Shown here piece by piece: positions 9,305 to 17,625 of a stretch of 64,000 bases of DNA. The DNA lies in NCBI GenBank assembly GCA_017557525.1, contig JAFYYN010000077.1:16890-80889 (forward strand), in the 5' to 3' direction. Under the pieces are notes generated by a model. The model was not told the DNA's origin. It saw only the letters and a list, made by a program, of their open reading frames with translations, and did no database searches. The stretch's first letter is position 1. The number at the start of each line of letters is the position of its first letter. The position numbers and the translations under genes are program-made. This stretch comes from Lachnospiraceae bacterium (GTDB taxonomy: Bacteria; Bacillota; Clostridia; Lachnospirales; Lachnospiraceae).

Positions 9305-9452
9305 TGTGTCCGTTTTTAACACATTCTTCTCTTTTTTTTCACAATATCATCACAAATTCAATCTAAAATCGTCTCAAGCGCAAAGGGAAAAGGCCAATCC
9401 CAATGCGAAAAATCCAGAAAAATTTGAAATAAATAAAGAAGGAGGCAGGATT

Positions 9453-11516
9453 ATGAACGACGAATATAATAATGATATCAATCCGGTTGATTCTGCAGAA
9501 AATAACATAAATACAGAAAATACAGAGGCTGCTGACAAAGCTGTGAATTCCGAAACAGTCAGCTCTGCCACAACTTCCGATACGGTATCGGACGAAACAG
9601 CAGGTGCAGCACAGAATACTGTAAACAGTGAATCTGCCGGTGCAGGTGCAGCAAATGCAGAGCCGGCACATAATACCGTAAATGCAGCACCCGCTCCCGA
9701 TCCATACAGTAAATATAATTTCTATCAGGGTGCTCCCGGAAATCCGATGTATTATCAGGGCTATGCTAATCAGGGTCAGCCCGCAGGTAATTACCAGAAT
9801 GGGGCTTATGCAAACCAGAATTACGGATATCAGGCTGGACAGCCCGGCGTAATCCCAAATCAGGCAGGTTACAGCACCTCCGCTCCAAGATATAACGGAA
9901 CATACGGTCAGCCTGCAGGTTACCAGAATGCAGGATATACAAATCAGGGATATAATAATCAGGCTCAGCCCGGACAGGGGTATCAAAACACAGGATATAA
10001 TAATCCCTACCCGGCAGGTCAAATCAGCTATGTAAGTAATGTGGACAGCATTTATCCCGGCACTGCTCCTCACAGAACCAAAGTTAAAAAGGAAAGAAGC
10101 AAAGCCGCTAAGTTCTTCGCAGGGCTTGCAATGTCAGCTGCCTTTGGTCTTGTAGCTGCAGGCGTATTCATACTGATCACATATTTTTACAAAGAACAGA
10201 ATCCTGAGTTGTTTACTACCAAGACTTCTACAGTCCAGGTAACAACAACCGAGAGCAAAAAAGATGCCCAGTTAAATCTTGATCCCGCTCAGGGCACAAA
10301 GGTTCCTTCAACCGGTATAATCGATTCGGCAACCTTTACAGGAACCGATGTTTCAAATGTTGTACAGGAAAATATGTCAGCCATAGTTGCCATTGATTGC
10401 GTAACACAGTCATATAACTACTGGTATGGCACTCTTACAGATGTTCCAACCGCAGGTTCCGGAATAATCGTTAAAAAAACAGATACTGAGCTCATGGTAG
10501 CTACCAATAACCATGTTATTGAAGATACAAAGGACATCAAGGTTAAATTTATCGACGGAACAACTGCTCCTGCCAAGGTTAAGGGCAAGGACGAGGTTGT
10601 GGATGTTGCAGTACTTACCATAGACTTAAGCAATCTTTCAGAGGATACTCTTAAGGCTATTTCAGTAGCAAAGATCGGCAGCTCCGATGACACCAAGGTC
10701 GGCGAAATGGCTATTGCCATCGGTAATGCTTTAGGATACGGTCAATCCGTAACAGTAGGCTACATCAGTGGTAAAGACAGAGAGCTTACTATTGACGGCC
10801 AGAAATATACAAACCTTCTTCAGACAGATGCAGCTATCAACCCCGGTAACAGCGGTGGCGCTCTTTTAAATATCAAGGGTGAGGTCATCGGTATCAACAA
10901 TGCCAAGATTGGCGGCAGTGATGTAGAAGGCATGGGTTATGCCATCCCCATCTCAAAGGCTATGAACATACTCGGAGAGTTTATTGACAGAGAAACCCTT
11001 CCTAAAGAAGAACAGGGATACCTTGGAGTCATGATCACAACCATCACCGAGGACCTCGGAGCTGTATATAACTGGCCTGTAGGTATATATATTAAGAGTC
11101 TTGACGAAGGCGGTGCAGCTGAAAAGGCAGGTCTCCAGGTTGCAGATATCATCACAGCCATTGACGGCTTTAAAGTTACCGATTCTCAGAGTGCCATAGA
11201 TAAAATACAGAGTACACGTGCGGGAACAACCGTTACTGTTACTGTGCAAAGACGTGTGGATGGAGAGTTCGTTGAGATGAATTTCGAGGCTGTATTAGGC
11301 CATCGTCCTACAGAAACTACAACTACTACAACTACTCCTGCTCCTACTCCTGAAACTGAGGATAAATCTGCAGAGCAACAAACTCCCGATGTTAACATCC
11401 CTGATGATCCCAAGAAAGAGGATCCTGCACAGGATGGTTTACAGCCCGGTAACGGAGGCTTCCCCGGTGGTAGCTTCCCTAACGGAATCAATCCCGGTAA
11501 CGGCAGTGAGGAGTAA
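9453..11516 (+). CDS. htrA: HtrA/DegP-family membrane serine protease with prion-like N-terminus
   Basis: Surface quality-control protease, 687 residues. Residues 1-80 are acidic and Ala/Thr/Asn-rich, and 85-190 are rich in Gln, Asn, Gly and Tyr with recurrent YQN-x-GY and NQGY motifs. A basic patch (209-220) precedes one membrane span (220-244), so the low-complexity part should be cytoplasmic and the protease outside. The catalytic triad is H354 (NNHVIED), D384 (DVAVL) and S467 (PGNSGGAL). One PDZ domain follows at about 520-610, then a Thr/Pro tail and a Gly-rich end. The start at 9453 is set by AAGGAGG 8 nt upstream; the upstream in-frame sequence is not protein-like. A strong terminator follows the gene. 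Confidence 0.93.
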   Translation: MNDEYNNDINPVDSAENNINTENTEAADKAVNSETVSSATTSDTVSDETAGAAQNTVNSESAGAGAANAEPAHNTVNAAPAPDPYSKYNFYQGAPGNPMYYQGYANQGQPAGNYQNGAYANQNYGYQAGQPGVIPNQAGYSTSAPRYNGTYGQPAGYQNAGYTNQGYNNQAQPGQGYQNTGYNNPYPAGQISYVSNVDSIYPGTAPHRTKVKKERSKAAKFFAGLAMSAAFGLVAAGVFILITYFYKEQNPELFTTKTSTVQVTTTESKKDAQLNLDPAQGTKVPSTGIIDSATFTGTDVSNVVQENMSAIVAIDCVTQSYNYWYGTLTDVPTAGSGIIVKKTDTELMVATNNHVIEDTKDIKVKFIDGTTAPAKVKGKDEVVDVAVLTIDLSNLSEDTLKAISVAKIGSSDDTKVGEMAIAIGNALGYGQSVTVGYISGKDRELTIDGQKYTNLLQTDAAINPGNSGGALLNIKGEVIGINNAKIGGSDVEGMGYAIPISKAMNILGEFIDRETLPKEEQGYLGVMITTITEDLGAVYNWPVGIYIKSLDEGGAAEKAGLQVADIITAIDGFKVTDSQSAIDKIQSTRAGTTVTVTVQRRVDGEFVEMNFEAVLGHRPTETTTTTTTPAPTPETEDKSAEQQTPDVNIPDDPKKEDPAQDGLQPGNGGFPGGSFPNGINPGNGSEE

Positions 11517-11590
11517 ACATATTATTTAATCAGACAGAACACACCATATCGTTTCTCTCCTATATGACATGCGCTTTATGTCAAAAACAG

Positions 11591-11626
11591 AAGAAGCCGG
11601 TTTACATGCCGACTTCTTTTGTTTTT
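11591..11626 (+). terminator. Intrinsic terminator of htrA
   Basis: Hairpin with arms agaagccgg and ccgacttct (one G-U/A-C exchange) followed by TTTTGTTTTT. Confidence 0.8.
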
Positions 11627-11658
11627 ATGATAATAATATATTTCAGCAGCTTTAATAC

Positions 11659-12162
11659 TCAGAAACTCTGAATCTTATCCTGACTGTCGTCATTTGTGTT
11701 AACAAGCTTTTTGATGACTACATAATAACCGGTGCCAGTTTCGCTCTCGACATATACCCTGTCGCCTTCTTTTTTCCCAAGAACAGCTTTCCCCAAAGGA
11801 GATTCTATACTGATCATGTTTTTCATTATGTTTCCTCGTATAGAGGTAACCAGCCTGAACTCGTCAGTTTCGTCATCATCCTCAAAATACAGGGTAACTG
11901 TATTGTTGATCCCCACTTCATCGTCTTTTGAGCTGTCGTCTACAATTTCCGCAGTTTTTACCATTCTTTCAAGGTATCTAATACGGCTTTCGTTCTGATT
12001 TTTGTCCTTTTTCGCCGCATGGTATTCGAAATTTTCGCTAAGGTCACCATGTGCCCTCGCCTCTTTTACAGCCTCGATAGCCTCTTTACGTACTACCAGC
12101 TTACGGTACTCTATTTCTTCCTCTATTTTCTTAATATCGCTTTTGGTAAGTTCGTTTTTCAT
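11659..12162 (-). CDS. greA: Transcription elongation factor GreA/GreB family
   Basis: Cleavage factor that rescues backtracked RNA polymerase. The 167 residues show the N-terminal antiparallel coiled coil with the conserved acidic tip HGDLSENFEYHAAK (D and E reach the polymerase active site), followed by the globular FKBP-like C-terminal domain with SPLGKAVLGKKEGD. Length is slightly above the family norm of about 158. The ATG at 12162 is chosen because ACGGAGG lies 7 nt upstream; earlier in-frame ATGs add residues with no family match. It is divergent from ispE, with back-to-back promoters. A second greA elsewhere in the genome cannot be excluded. Confidence 0.92.
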   Translation of the reverse strand: MKNELTKSDIKKIEEEIEYRKLVVRKEAIEAVKEARAHGDLSENFEYHAAKKDKNQNESRIRYLERMVKTAEIVDDSSKDDEVGINNTVTLYFEDDDETDEFRLVTSIRGNIMKNMISIESPLGKAVLGKKEGDRVYVESETGTGYYVVIKKLVNTNDDSQDKIQSF

Positions 12163-12240
12163 TACAGCCTCCGTATATTTCATAATTCTTTTTTCGTGAT
12201 AATTAATTTTGAGCCTTACTTTACAGCTTTCTTTAACAAT

Positions 12241-12269
12241 AATATACCACATATGAAACCTTAAATCAA
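12241..12269 (-). promoter_or_regulatory. Promoter of greA
   Basis: Minus strand: TTGATT (12264-12269), 17-nt spacer, TATATT (12241-12246). Its -35 lies 4 nt from the -35 of the divergent ispE promoter. Confidence 0.6.
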
Positions 12270-12273
12270 CCAC

Positions 12274-12302
12274 TTGACAAATCGTGATAAAACCGCGACA
12301 AT
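12274..12302 (+). promoter_or_regulatory. Probable promoter of ispE
   Basis: TTGACA (12274-12279) with GACAAT (12297-12302) at 17 nt. The -10 is imperfect; TATAAC at 12302-12307 is too far for the same -35. Confidence 0.45.
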
Positions 12303-12323
12303 ATAACAGAAAAGAGGTGGACC

Positions 12324-13187
12324 ATGAATCACATTTCTATAAAATCATATGCAAAGATCAATCTTGGGCTCGACGTACTCGGGATACTTCCCAACGGCTA
12401 TCACGAGCTAAAAATGATCATGCAAACTATTACGCTTAGTGATAACCTATTTTTTGAGAAACGCAAGGATAACAGGATAATACTAAAGACCAATCTTCCT
12501 TTCCTGCCTGTAAACGAGAAAAACATCGTTTATCAGGCTGTAAAGCTTTTTATGGAGACTTTGCATATTTCTTCAGGAATATACTGTACTGTAACTAAGC
12601 ATATACCTGTAGCTGCCGGCATGGCAGGTGGAAGCGGTAATGCGGCCGCCGCCCTAAAGGCTATGGATGCTCTGTTTGGGACTAAGCTAAGTGCAGACGA
12701 GCTCGCCTCCCTCGGAGTAAAGCTTGGAGCCGATGTACCATACTGCCTAATGGGAAATACCGCCCTCGCTGAAGGCATCGGTGATGTACTCACCCCTCTC
12801 CCCGCCCCTCCGAAAGCTAAAGTACTTATCGTAAAACCCATGGTCAGTGTTTCCACCAAAGAGGTTTATACCAATCTGGTACTTGACGAAAACACAAAGC
12901 ATCCGGATATAGATGCCTGTATCAGTGCGATACGTTCCGGATCCCTTAAGGACCTATGTGATAATCTTGGAAATGTCTTAGAGGATGTGACTGTTAAGCT
13001 GCACCCCTGTATTGCCGAGATCAAATCAAAAATGATTGAGCTTGGAGCCGACGGTTCCCTTATGTCAGGTTCAGGTCCGTCAGTTTTTGGTTTATTTGCT
13101 GATGAAGCTAAAGCTACCACTGCTTATAACTATTTTAAAGCCACCTCAGAATACCATAAAAACACTTTTTTATGTGATTTTACTTGA
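12324..13187 (+). CDS. ispE: 4-diphosphocytidyl-2-C-methyl-D-erythritol kinase
   Basis: GHMP-family kinase of the MEP isoprenoid pathway: phosphorylates the 2-hydroxyl of CDP-methylerythritol. At 287 residues it has the normal length. Motif order fits: YAKINLGLDVLG at the N-terminus with catalytic Lys, the glycine-rich ATP loop PVAAGMAGGSGNAAAAL around 93-108, GADVPYCL with the catalytic Asp, and MSGSGPSVFGLF near the C-terminus. AGAGGTGG precedes the ATG. Its stop codon lies inside the -35 hexamer of the next gene's promoter. Confidence 0.95.
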   Translation: MNHISIKSYAKINLGLDVLGILPNGYHELKMIMQTITLSDNLFFEKRKDNRIILKTNLPFLPVNEKNIVYQAVKLFMETLHISSGIYCTVTKHIPVAAGMAGGSGNAAAALKAMDALFGTKLSADELASLGVKLGADVPYCLMGNTALAEGIGDVLTPLPAPPKAKVLIVKPMVSVSTKEVYTNLVLDENTKHPDIDACISAIRSGSLKDLCDNLGNVLEDVTVKLHPCIAEIKSKMIELGADGSLMSGSGPSVFGLFADEAKATTAYNYFKATSEYHKNTFLCDFT

Positions 13188-13212
13188 AAAATAAACCGGA
13201 TTAGAGTATATT
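13184..13212 (+). promoter_or_regulatory. Promoter of the signal peptidase gene
   Basis: TTGAAA (13184-13189), 17-nt spacer, TATATT (13207-13212). The -35 includes the ispE TGA stop codon. Confidence 0.6.
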
Positions 13213-13246
13213 TAGTTGTAATGTCAATACTTTGGGAGAAATATAT

Positions 13247-14203
13247 ATGATTTGCAAACAATGTGGTGGTCAGATGTCAATAGACAAAGACAACAAACTA
13301 TTAAAATGCTCTTTTTGTGGTAATGAAGAACCTTTTGACAGTTTAAGTAAAAAAGAAATAAAAGAAATTATGGATGAGTCTGTAAAAGATATCAAAGATA
13401 ACAGTAATCATATCAGTAATAAGATTGATTCCATTGAAAAAACAAACACAGAAATACTAGACAAAATTGACAGTTTAAAATCTACCACCAAAGAAACTAC
13501 TGAACAATCAAAAGAGAAAAAACCGATCAACTGGAAAAAGGAAATCATAAGCTGGGCAATCATAGTAGTTATAGCCTTTGTACTTGCAATATTCATCACG
13601 GAAGTAGTTATCATGAAGGCCGAAATTGTTTCGGGTTCCATGATGCCGGCACTAACAAAGGATGATCACGTAATAGGCAACAGACTTGCATACCTTTTCT
13701 CAGACCCGCAGCGCGGTGATGTAATTTTCTTTGAGTATCCTAAAAGCTACAAAGAGCTCTATGAGATTGATCCTGAACTTACATATTGTAAGGATCCCGA
13801 TCTTGGCGATACAAAAGCAGGTTACCATCAAAACAGCGAGGTTTATGTTAAGAGGATAATAGGTCTGCCCGGAGAAAAGATTGTGATAAAGGGTGGCCTT
13901 GTCTATATCAACGATGCTGAAGTTCCGCTCGATGAGCCCTACTTAAGAAACAAGCCCAAGGGAGATTTCGGACCGTTCTATGTACCAGAGGATTGTTATT
14001 TCTGTATGGGTGATAACCGAAACGGTTCAAATGATGCAAGATACTGGGAAAATGATATAGATAACCCGACAGACCCTGACTATGATCCTGACAGATTCAG
14101 GTATGTCCACAAAGATAAGATCTATGCAAAGGCAGCCCTTAAGACTCCGCCCGATATGCACTGGGTTGAGCATTACAGATACGAAAATGAACCTTCCAAG
14201 TGA
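13247..14203 (+). CDS. lepB: Signal peptidase I with N-terminal zinc ribbon and coiled coil
   Basis: Type I signal peptidase, cleaving leader peptides of exported proteins. The N-terminus is unusual: a zinc-ribbon pair of CxxC knuckles (C3, C6, C21, C24) followed by a charged helical segment with heptad character (34-92). A single membrane span follows (about 98-120), then the catalytic domain with nucleophile S131 in SGSMMPAL, general base K202 in YVKRIIGLPGE and the box GDNRNGSNDARYW. The topology puts the zinc ribbon in the cytoplasm. GGGAGA precedes the ATG at 13247. Total 318 residues compared with about 180-200 for ordinary Gram-positive enzymes. What the ribbon binds is unknown. Confidence 0.9.
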   Translation: MICKQCGGQMSIDKDNKLLKCSFCGNEEPFDSLSKKEIKEIMDESVKDIKDNSNHISNKIDSIEKTNTEILDKIDSLKSTTKETTEQSKEKKPINWKKEIISWAIIVVIAFVLAIFITEVVIMKAEIVSGSMMPALTKDDHVIGNRLAYLFSDPQRGDVIFFEYPKSYKELYEIDPELTYCKDPDLGDTKAGYHQNSEVYVKRIIGLPGEKIVIKGGLVYINDAEVPLDEPYLRNKPKGDFGPFYVPEDCYFCMGDNRNGSNDARYWENDIDNPTDPDYDPDRFRYVHKDKIYAKAALKTPPDMHWVEHYRYENEPSK

Positions 14204-14259
14204 TTTTGGCAGACCCATATATGAAATAAAAATGTTACAGCAAAACTAATAACATAAAG

Positions 14260-14295
14260 ACGGAGATACCCTATGGCATCTCCGTTTTTGTTTAG
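14260..14295 (+). terminator. Intrinsic terminator after the signal peptidase gene
   Basis: Hairpin with arms cggagatacc and ggcatctccg, 4-nt loop, then TTTTTGTTT. It lies between convergent genes and may also slow the opposite strand. Confidence 0.8.
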
Positions 14296-14312
14296 TATTT
14301 ATTGATATTGAC

Positions 14313-15125
14313 TTATACTTCCTTCTTCCTGATCGCAAGTACACCAAGCAATGTAAACAGCATGATATATACAAAGAATATCACTGCTGCAAACAGCAGG
14401 TCCTTACCATCTGCGCCTATAACCGATATTTTTGTCATATTTGTGCCTACGGTAAAGCGAGAGAAAAAGTCCTGTGTAACTTCACTAGATTTATCTGACA
14501 TAAATACAACCAAGAGATCTAAAAGCTGTATGATTATCGGGTAGATAAGAGGGATAATGATACCCAGTGTAAGCGCTCCTCCAAGCTTTCCAAAAAGCAC
14601 TGCCAGAAGCACATTCATCATGGTATACGCTATCATGGCAAGGAGCTGGATAAGTATGGTAAGTACTGTTGTACCGCCAAAATCTTTTCCTACGCCAAAT
14701 GCGACAGAACCGGCTACAAATCCGGTAAGCATCGAAAGCATGCTGAACAATACCGATCCTGTACCTATAACGATACTCTTTGCGAAAAATATCTTTTCAC
14801 GGCTGTATCCGCGAGAAACGATGTTCTTGATAGTACCTTCGGTAAAATCGCTGCATACGAATATGGTAACAAATATAGCGAAGAATATGAGCATATTGGA
14901 CCCATTACATGCAGAAAGGAGATATTTCAAGCCTGAATAATCCATGGCCCCAAACATCTGCAGATCAGTATCCGACATACCACTAAAGCTACTATTTATA
15001 AAATCCATTGAAGCCTTAGTTATGACTACTCCGATAATATTAAGACACACCATTACTATAGCGCAGATATATAATGCCTTGCTGCGTATGAGTTTTCTGT
15101 ATTCAAATGATAATAACTGTTTCAT
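14313..15125 (-). CDS. ABC-2 type exporter permease
   Basis: Membrane subunit of an ABC exporter, 270 residues with about six hydrophobic spans (17-37, 80-100, 120-145, 160-185, 190-215, 240-262). The short charged N-terminus (FEYRKLIRSKALYIC) and the ENDOFTEGTIKNIVSRGYSR-like segment FTEGTIKNIVSRGYSR (about 92-108) are typical of ABC-2 permeases next to BcrA-like ATPases. Its ATG overlaps the stop of the ATPase gene by 4 nt (ATGA), so the two are translationally coupled. The substrate is unknown; relatives handle peptides such as bacitracin or lantibiotics. Confidence 0.85.
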   Translation of the reverse strand: MKQLLSFEYRKLIRSKALYICAIVMVCLNIIGVVITKASMDFINSSFSGMSDTDLQMFGAMDYSGLKYLLSACNGSNMLIFFAIFVTIFVCSDFTEGTIKNIVSRGYSREKIFFAKSIVIGTGSVLFSMLSMLTGFVAGSVAFGVGKDFGGTTVLTILIQLLAMIAYTMMNVLLAVLFGKLGGALTLGIIIPLIYPIIIQLLDLLVVFMSDKSSEVTQDFFSRFTVGTNMTKISVIGADGKDLLFAAVIFFVYIMLFTLLGVLAIRKKEV

Positions 15126-16021
15126 CTTCCGTCCCCCATCGCATGCATATAATATTGTTCAATACTCTCTGCCCTAAGCTCTAAGGCACTGACCCAGATA
15201 CCGTTTTCTACGAGCAGCTTGTTAAATTTCGCACTGTCGTCGAAATTAGCATTTAACAGCAGCTGATTTCCGGCTATGGTTATATTCTGAGGAGGTATCA
15301 TGGTTGCGATCAGATCTGCTGACTTCAAAGGATCCGAAACAGTGATAGCTATCTGATGGCTTCCGCGTCTTTCCATTTCTGCTGCATCTAATTCTTCAAG
15401 CAGACAGCCGTTATTTATGATACCGTATTTTGTAACCATCTTTGAAAGCTCATCAAGCAGGTGGCTTGAGATCAGGAATGTTACACCCTTTTCCTGGTTA
15501 AGTTTTATGACAAGATCACGCACGTCCTTGATACCTGCAGGATCAAGACCATTTACCGGCTCATCAAGGATTATGATTTCCGGCTCAGCAAGCAGGGCTA
15601 TACCGATGCCCAAGCGCTGTTTCATACCAAGTGAAAACTGTCCCGCCTTCTTTTTACCTGTATCTGCAAGACCTATAATCCTAAGTATAGGCTCTATAAC
15701 AGCGTCATCTATACCGTAAAGCACGCAAAATGCCTTAAGATTATCGTATGCGCTGTAGTTTTTAAATATACCCGGAGATTCGATAAGCGAACCTATCTTT
15801 ACATCTGATTTGCCGGATACAGGCTTCCCAAACATATATATTTCTCCGCTTGTAGGAAAAGCCAGAGAAAGCATCATCCTCATGATGGTGGTCTTTCCTG
15901 CACCGTTTTTCCCGATAAGACCATATATGTCACCCTTTTGGATGTGCATATCTACATGGTCCACGGCCAGTTTGGAGCCAAATTTCTTTGTCAGCTGCCT
16001 GGTTTCTAAGATATAATCCAT
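15122..16021 (-). CDS. ABC exporter ATPase (BcrA-like)
   Basis: ATP-binding subunit of 299 residues paired with the ABC-2 permease. Walker A is GKNGAGKTT (about 37-45), the signature reads QFSLGMKQRLGIG, Walker B is IIILDEPVNGLDP and the switch His is in ISSHLLDEL. The C-terminal 80 residues are the accessory domain common in antibiotic-exporter ATPases. AGAGGTGAG precedes the ATG. A small membrane protein gene lies 55 nt upstream in the same direction and is probably in the same operon. Confidence 0.9.
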   Translation of the reverse strand: MDYILETRQLTKKFGSKLAVDHVDMHIQKGDIYGLIGKNGAGKTTIMRMMLSLAFPTSGEIYMFGKPVSGKSDVKIGSLIESPGIFKNYSAYDNLKAFCVLYGIDDAVIEPILRIIGLADTGKKKAGQFSLGMKQRLGIGIALLAEPEIIILDEPVNGLDPAGIKDVRDLVIKLNQEKGVTFLISSHLLDELSKMVTKYGIINNGCLLEELDAAEMERRGSHQIAITVSDPLKSADLIATMIPPQNITIAGNQLLLNANFDDSAKFNKLLVENGIWVSALELRAESIEQYYMHAMGDGR

Positions 16022-16076
16022 TTCTTCTCACCTCTGTATTTTGTATTGCTGCACCTTTTGCTAAAGCTATCCATGT

Positions 16077-16373
16077 TTATTTTACTTTGTACATTTCTTC
16101 CTTCATGCTTCTCTTTGTAGCATCACTTATAAGTCTTAAGATAAGGCTTATGGTAATGCTTATTATTGAGATCATCATACCGGTTTTAAAATACGGCCTG
16201 AAGAATGTAGCATACTCATGATAGTCGGTCTCGTTTATATAGTTATATGATTCAAAAGACCAGTATATCCAGTAAATTGCGCCAAACAAACATATGGCCC
16301 ACAGAAAACATCTGATAATAAACAGGATCCTTATTTTCTTTTCAAATTGTTTTATCTTCTCGTTTTCTTCCAT
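16077..16373 (-). CDS. Small two-span membrane protein
   Basis: Not recognised as a named family. The 98 residues start with a charged helix (MEENEKIKQFEKKIR), then two hydrophobic spans (about 16-34 and 66-84) joined by an aromatic, acidic loop (SFESYNYINETDYHEYATFF), and end in a charged tail. AAAGGATTTGATTT precedes the ATG. It is read in the same direction as the ABC exporter genes and ends 55 nt before the ATPase start, suggesting a small accessory subunit of that exporter, which is inference from position only. Confidence 0.65.
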   Translation of the reverse strand: MEENEKIKQFEKKIRILFIIRCFLWAICLFGAIYWIYWSFESYNYINETDYHEYATFFRPYFKTGMMISIISITISLILRLISDATKRSMKEEMYKVK

Positions 16374-16503
16374 AAATCAAATCCTTTAATCTACTGCCGT
16401 TTTATACCTTCATAATGTAGGTTTTAAACCTTACCTGCATTTATGTCTGTTAATCGCCACAAATTACGCATATTATACTATATCCATAGATATTTTTCAA
16501 GGG

Positions 16504-16537
16504 CAAAAAAATGGAGCCCTGATCGGACTCCATTTTT
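16504..16537 (-). terminator. Terminator of the secreted-protein gene
   Basis: Hairpin arms tggagtcc and gggctcca on the minus strand followed by a run of seven T. The other strand also has a T5 run, so it may work both ways. Confidence 0.8.
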
Positions 16538-16570
16538 ATGATTAATTGGTTTGATTGATTGTTTGTTTTA

Positions 16571-17392
16571 TTAGTTAAGTCCCTCAACAGTGATAGCTGC
16601 TGTAGAAGCATTATCAGGATTGGTTGAAGGTAACTCGCCACCAACAGTTACAAATACAGGCTCTTCTGACTTGTTGTCAACGTTAACATCGATAGCATCA
16701 TTTGCCTTATCAAAGATTGAACCCTCAGAACCCTTATTAGCAACGATTTCCATATCCTGGTAGGTCTCTAATAGAGTAGGCATAGAAGTTGTAAGCTTTG
16801 TACCCTCAGCCTTGTTCTCAACACCTACAATAGCACTAACTGACTCGTCCTTAGGTTCTACAGTAACGTCAGCTGCCTTTTTAACCTCAACGCCAACCAT
16901 AGCACCATCTGCTACAGTAACATCAACATCAGCACCCTCTGTTCTACAATCGATTGCTACTAATGCATTGTCATTAACAATAATGTTAGCTTTTTCGGTC
17001 TGGATAACTACCTTAGCAGCAGTGTCCTTACAGATCTTGATCTGTGCATCTTCATCCTTAACATAAAGAGTATTAGCTTCACCTTTCTCTTTATAAGACT
17101 TGCAAGCTACGATGCTAACAGACTTGAATGAACCATAGTTAACGATGTCAGCATTAGGAGTATTGATAACAAGCTTCTTGTTGTTCTCCTTGCCATCCTG
17201 TGAATGGATAACGATTGTTCCATCCTGCTCAGTTGCAAATGTAACAGTTGCTGCTTTGGTCTTCTTAAGAGCCTTCTCAACCTTCTTCTTTGAGGTTGCG
17301 GTTACTTTCTTTGCTGCGCTAACAGGTACAGAACCGATAACCATAACAAGAACTAACAGAATTGCTAAAACTTTTAAAACTCTTTTCTGCAT
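16571..17392 (-). CDS. Secreted protein of unknown function, repetitive beta-rich
   Basis: Function not recognised. The 273-residue product has a clear signal peptide (MQKRVLKVLAILLVLVMVIG...VSA with cleavage near residue 26). The mature part is Val/Asp/Ala-rich with many short beta-type segments of 6-10 residues (TIVIHSQDG, LVINTPNADI, ANIIVNDNAL, DVDVTVADGAM), as in adhesin-like or beta-helical surface proteins. There are almost no aromatic residues and one or two Cys. No anchor motif or membrane span is seen at the C-terminus. The start at 17392 is fixed by GGAGG 8 nt upstream, and a good promoter and terminator make it monocistronic. Abundant expression is likely from the signals, but this is inference. 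Confidence 0.8.
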   Translation of the reverse strand: MQKRVLKVLAILLVLVMVIGSVPVSAAKKVTATSKKKVEKALKKTKAATVTFATEQDGTIVIHSQDGKENNKKLVINTPNADIVNYGSFKSVSIVACKSYKEKGEANTLYVKDEDAQIKICKDTAAKVVIQTEKANIIVNDNALVAIDCRTEGADVDVTVADGAMVGVEVKKAADVTVEPKDESVSAIVGVENKAEGTKLTTSMPTLLETYQDMEIVANKGSEGSIFDKANDAIDVNVDNKSEEPVFVTVGGELPSTNPDNASTAAITVEGLN

Positions 17393-17475
17393 GATATGCG
17401 CCTCCATATAAAATATTTGCCGTTTCTCGGCATTTTTTCTCATGGGACCAAACCTTAATCCCAAAATACTCGTCT

Positions 17476-17504
17476 AATATAACACAAATTTTTAACAAAT
17501 GCAA
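17476..17504 (-). promoter_or_regulatory. Promoter of the secreted-protein gene
   Basis: Minus strand: TTGCAT (17499-17504), 17-nt spacer, TATATT (17476-17481). The leader contains a small hairpin (tgccg-agaaa-cggca, 17418-17432). Confidence 0.6.
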
Positions 17505-17625
17505 CATTTTTTTTAATAAATTTGCAATTATTTCACATTTGTAAGCCTCACCCCAAAAGTGCTTAAAAATCACTATTTTTCAGTACTTAACGGGTATTTT
17601 TCTGTGCATATTGCACAGTGAATTA

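Noticed and set aside
9363-10073. 236-codon open frame antisense to the htrA N-terminus
   Set aside because: It is a mirror of the low-complexity Gln/Asn/Tyr codons, Cys/Ile-rich with no ribosome binding site; the sense frame has a clear start and known family.
17602-17618. Hairpin ctgtgca-tat-tgcacag after guaA as terminator
   Set aside because: On the guaA strand it is followed by A residues, not a T-tract, so it does not qualify as an intrinsic terminator.
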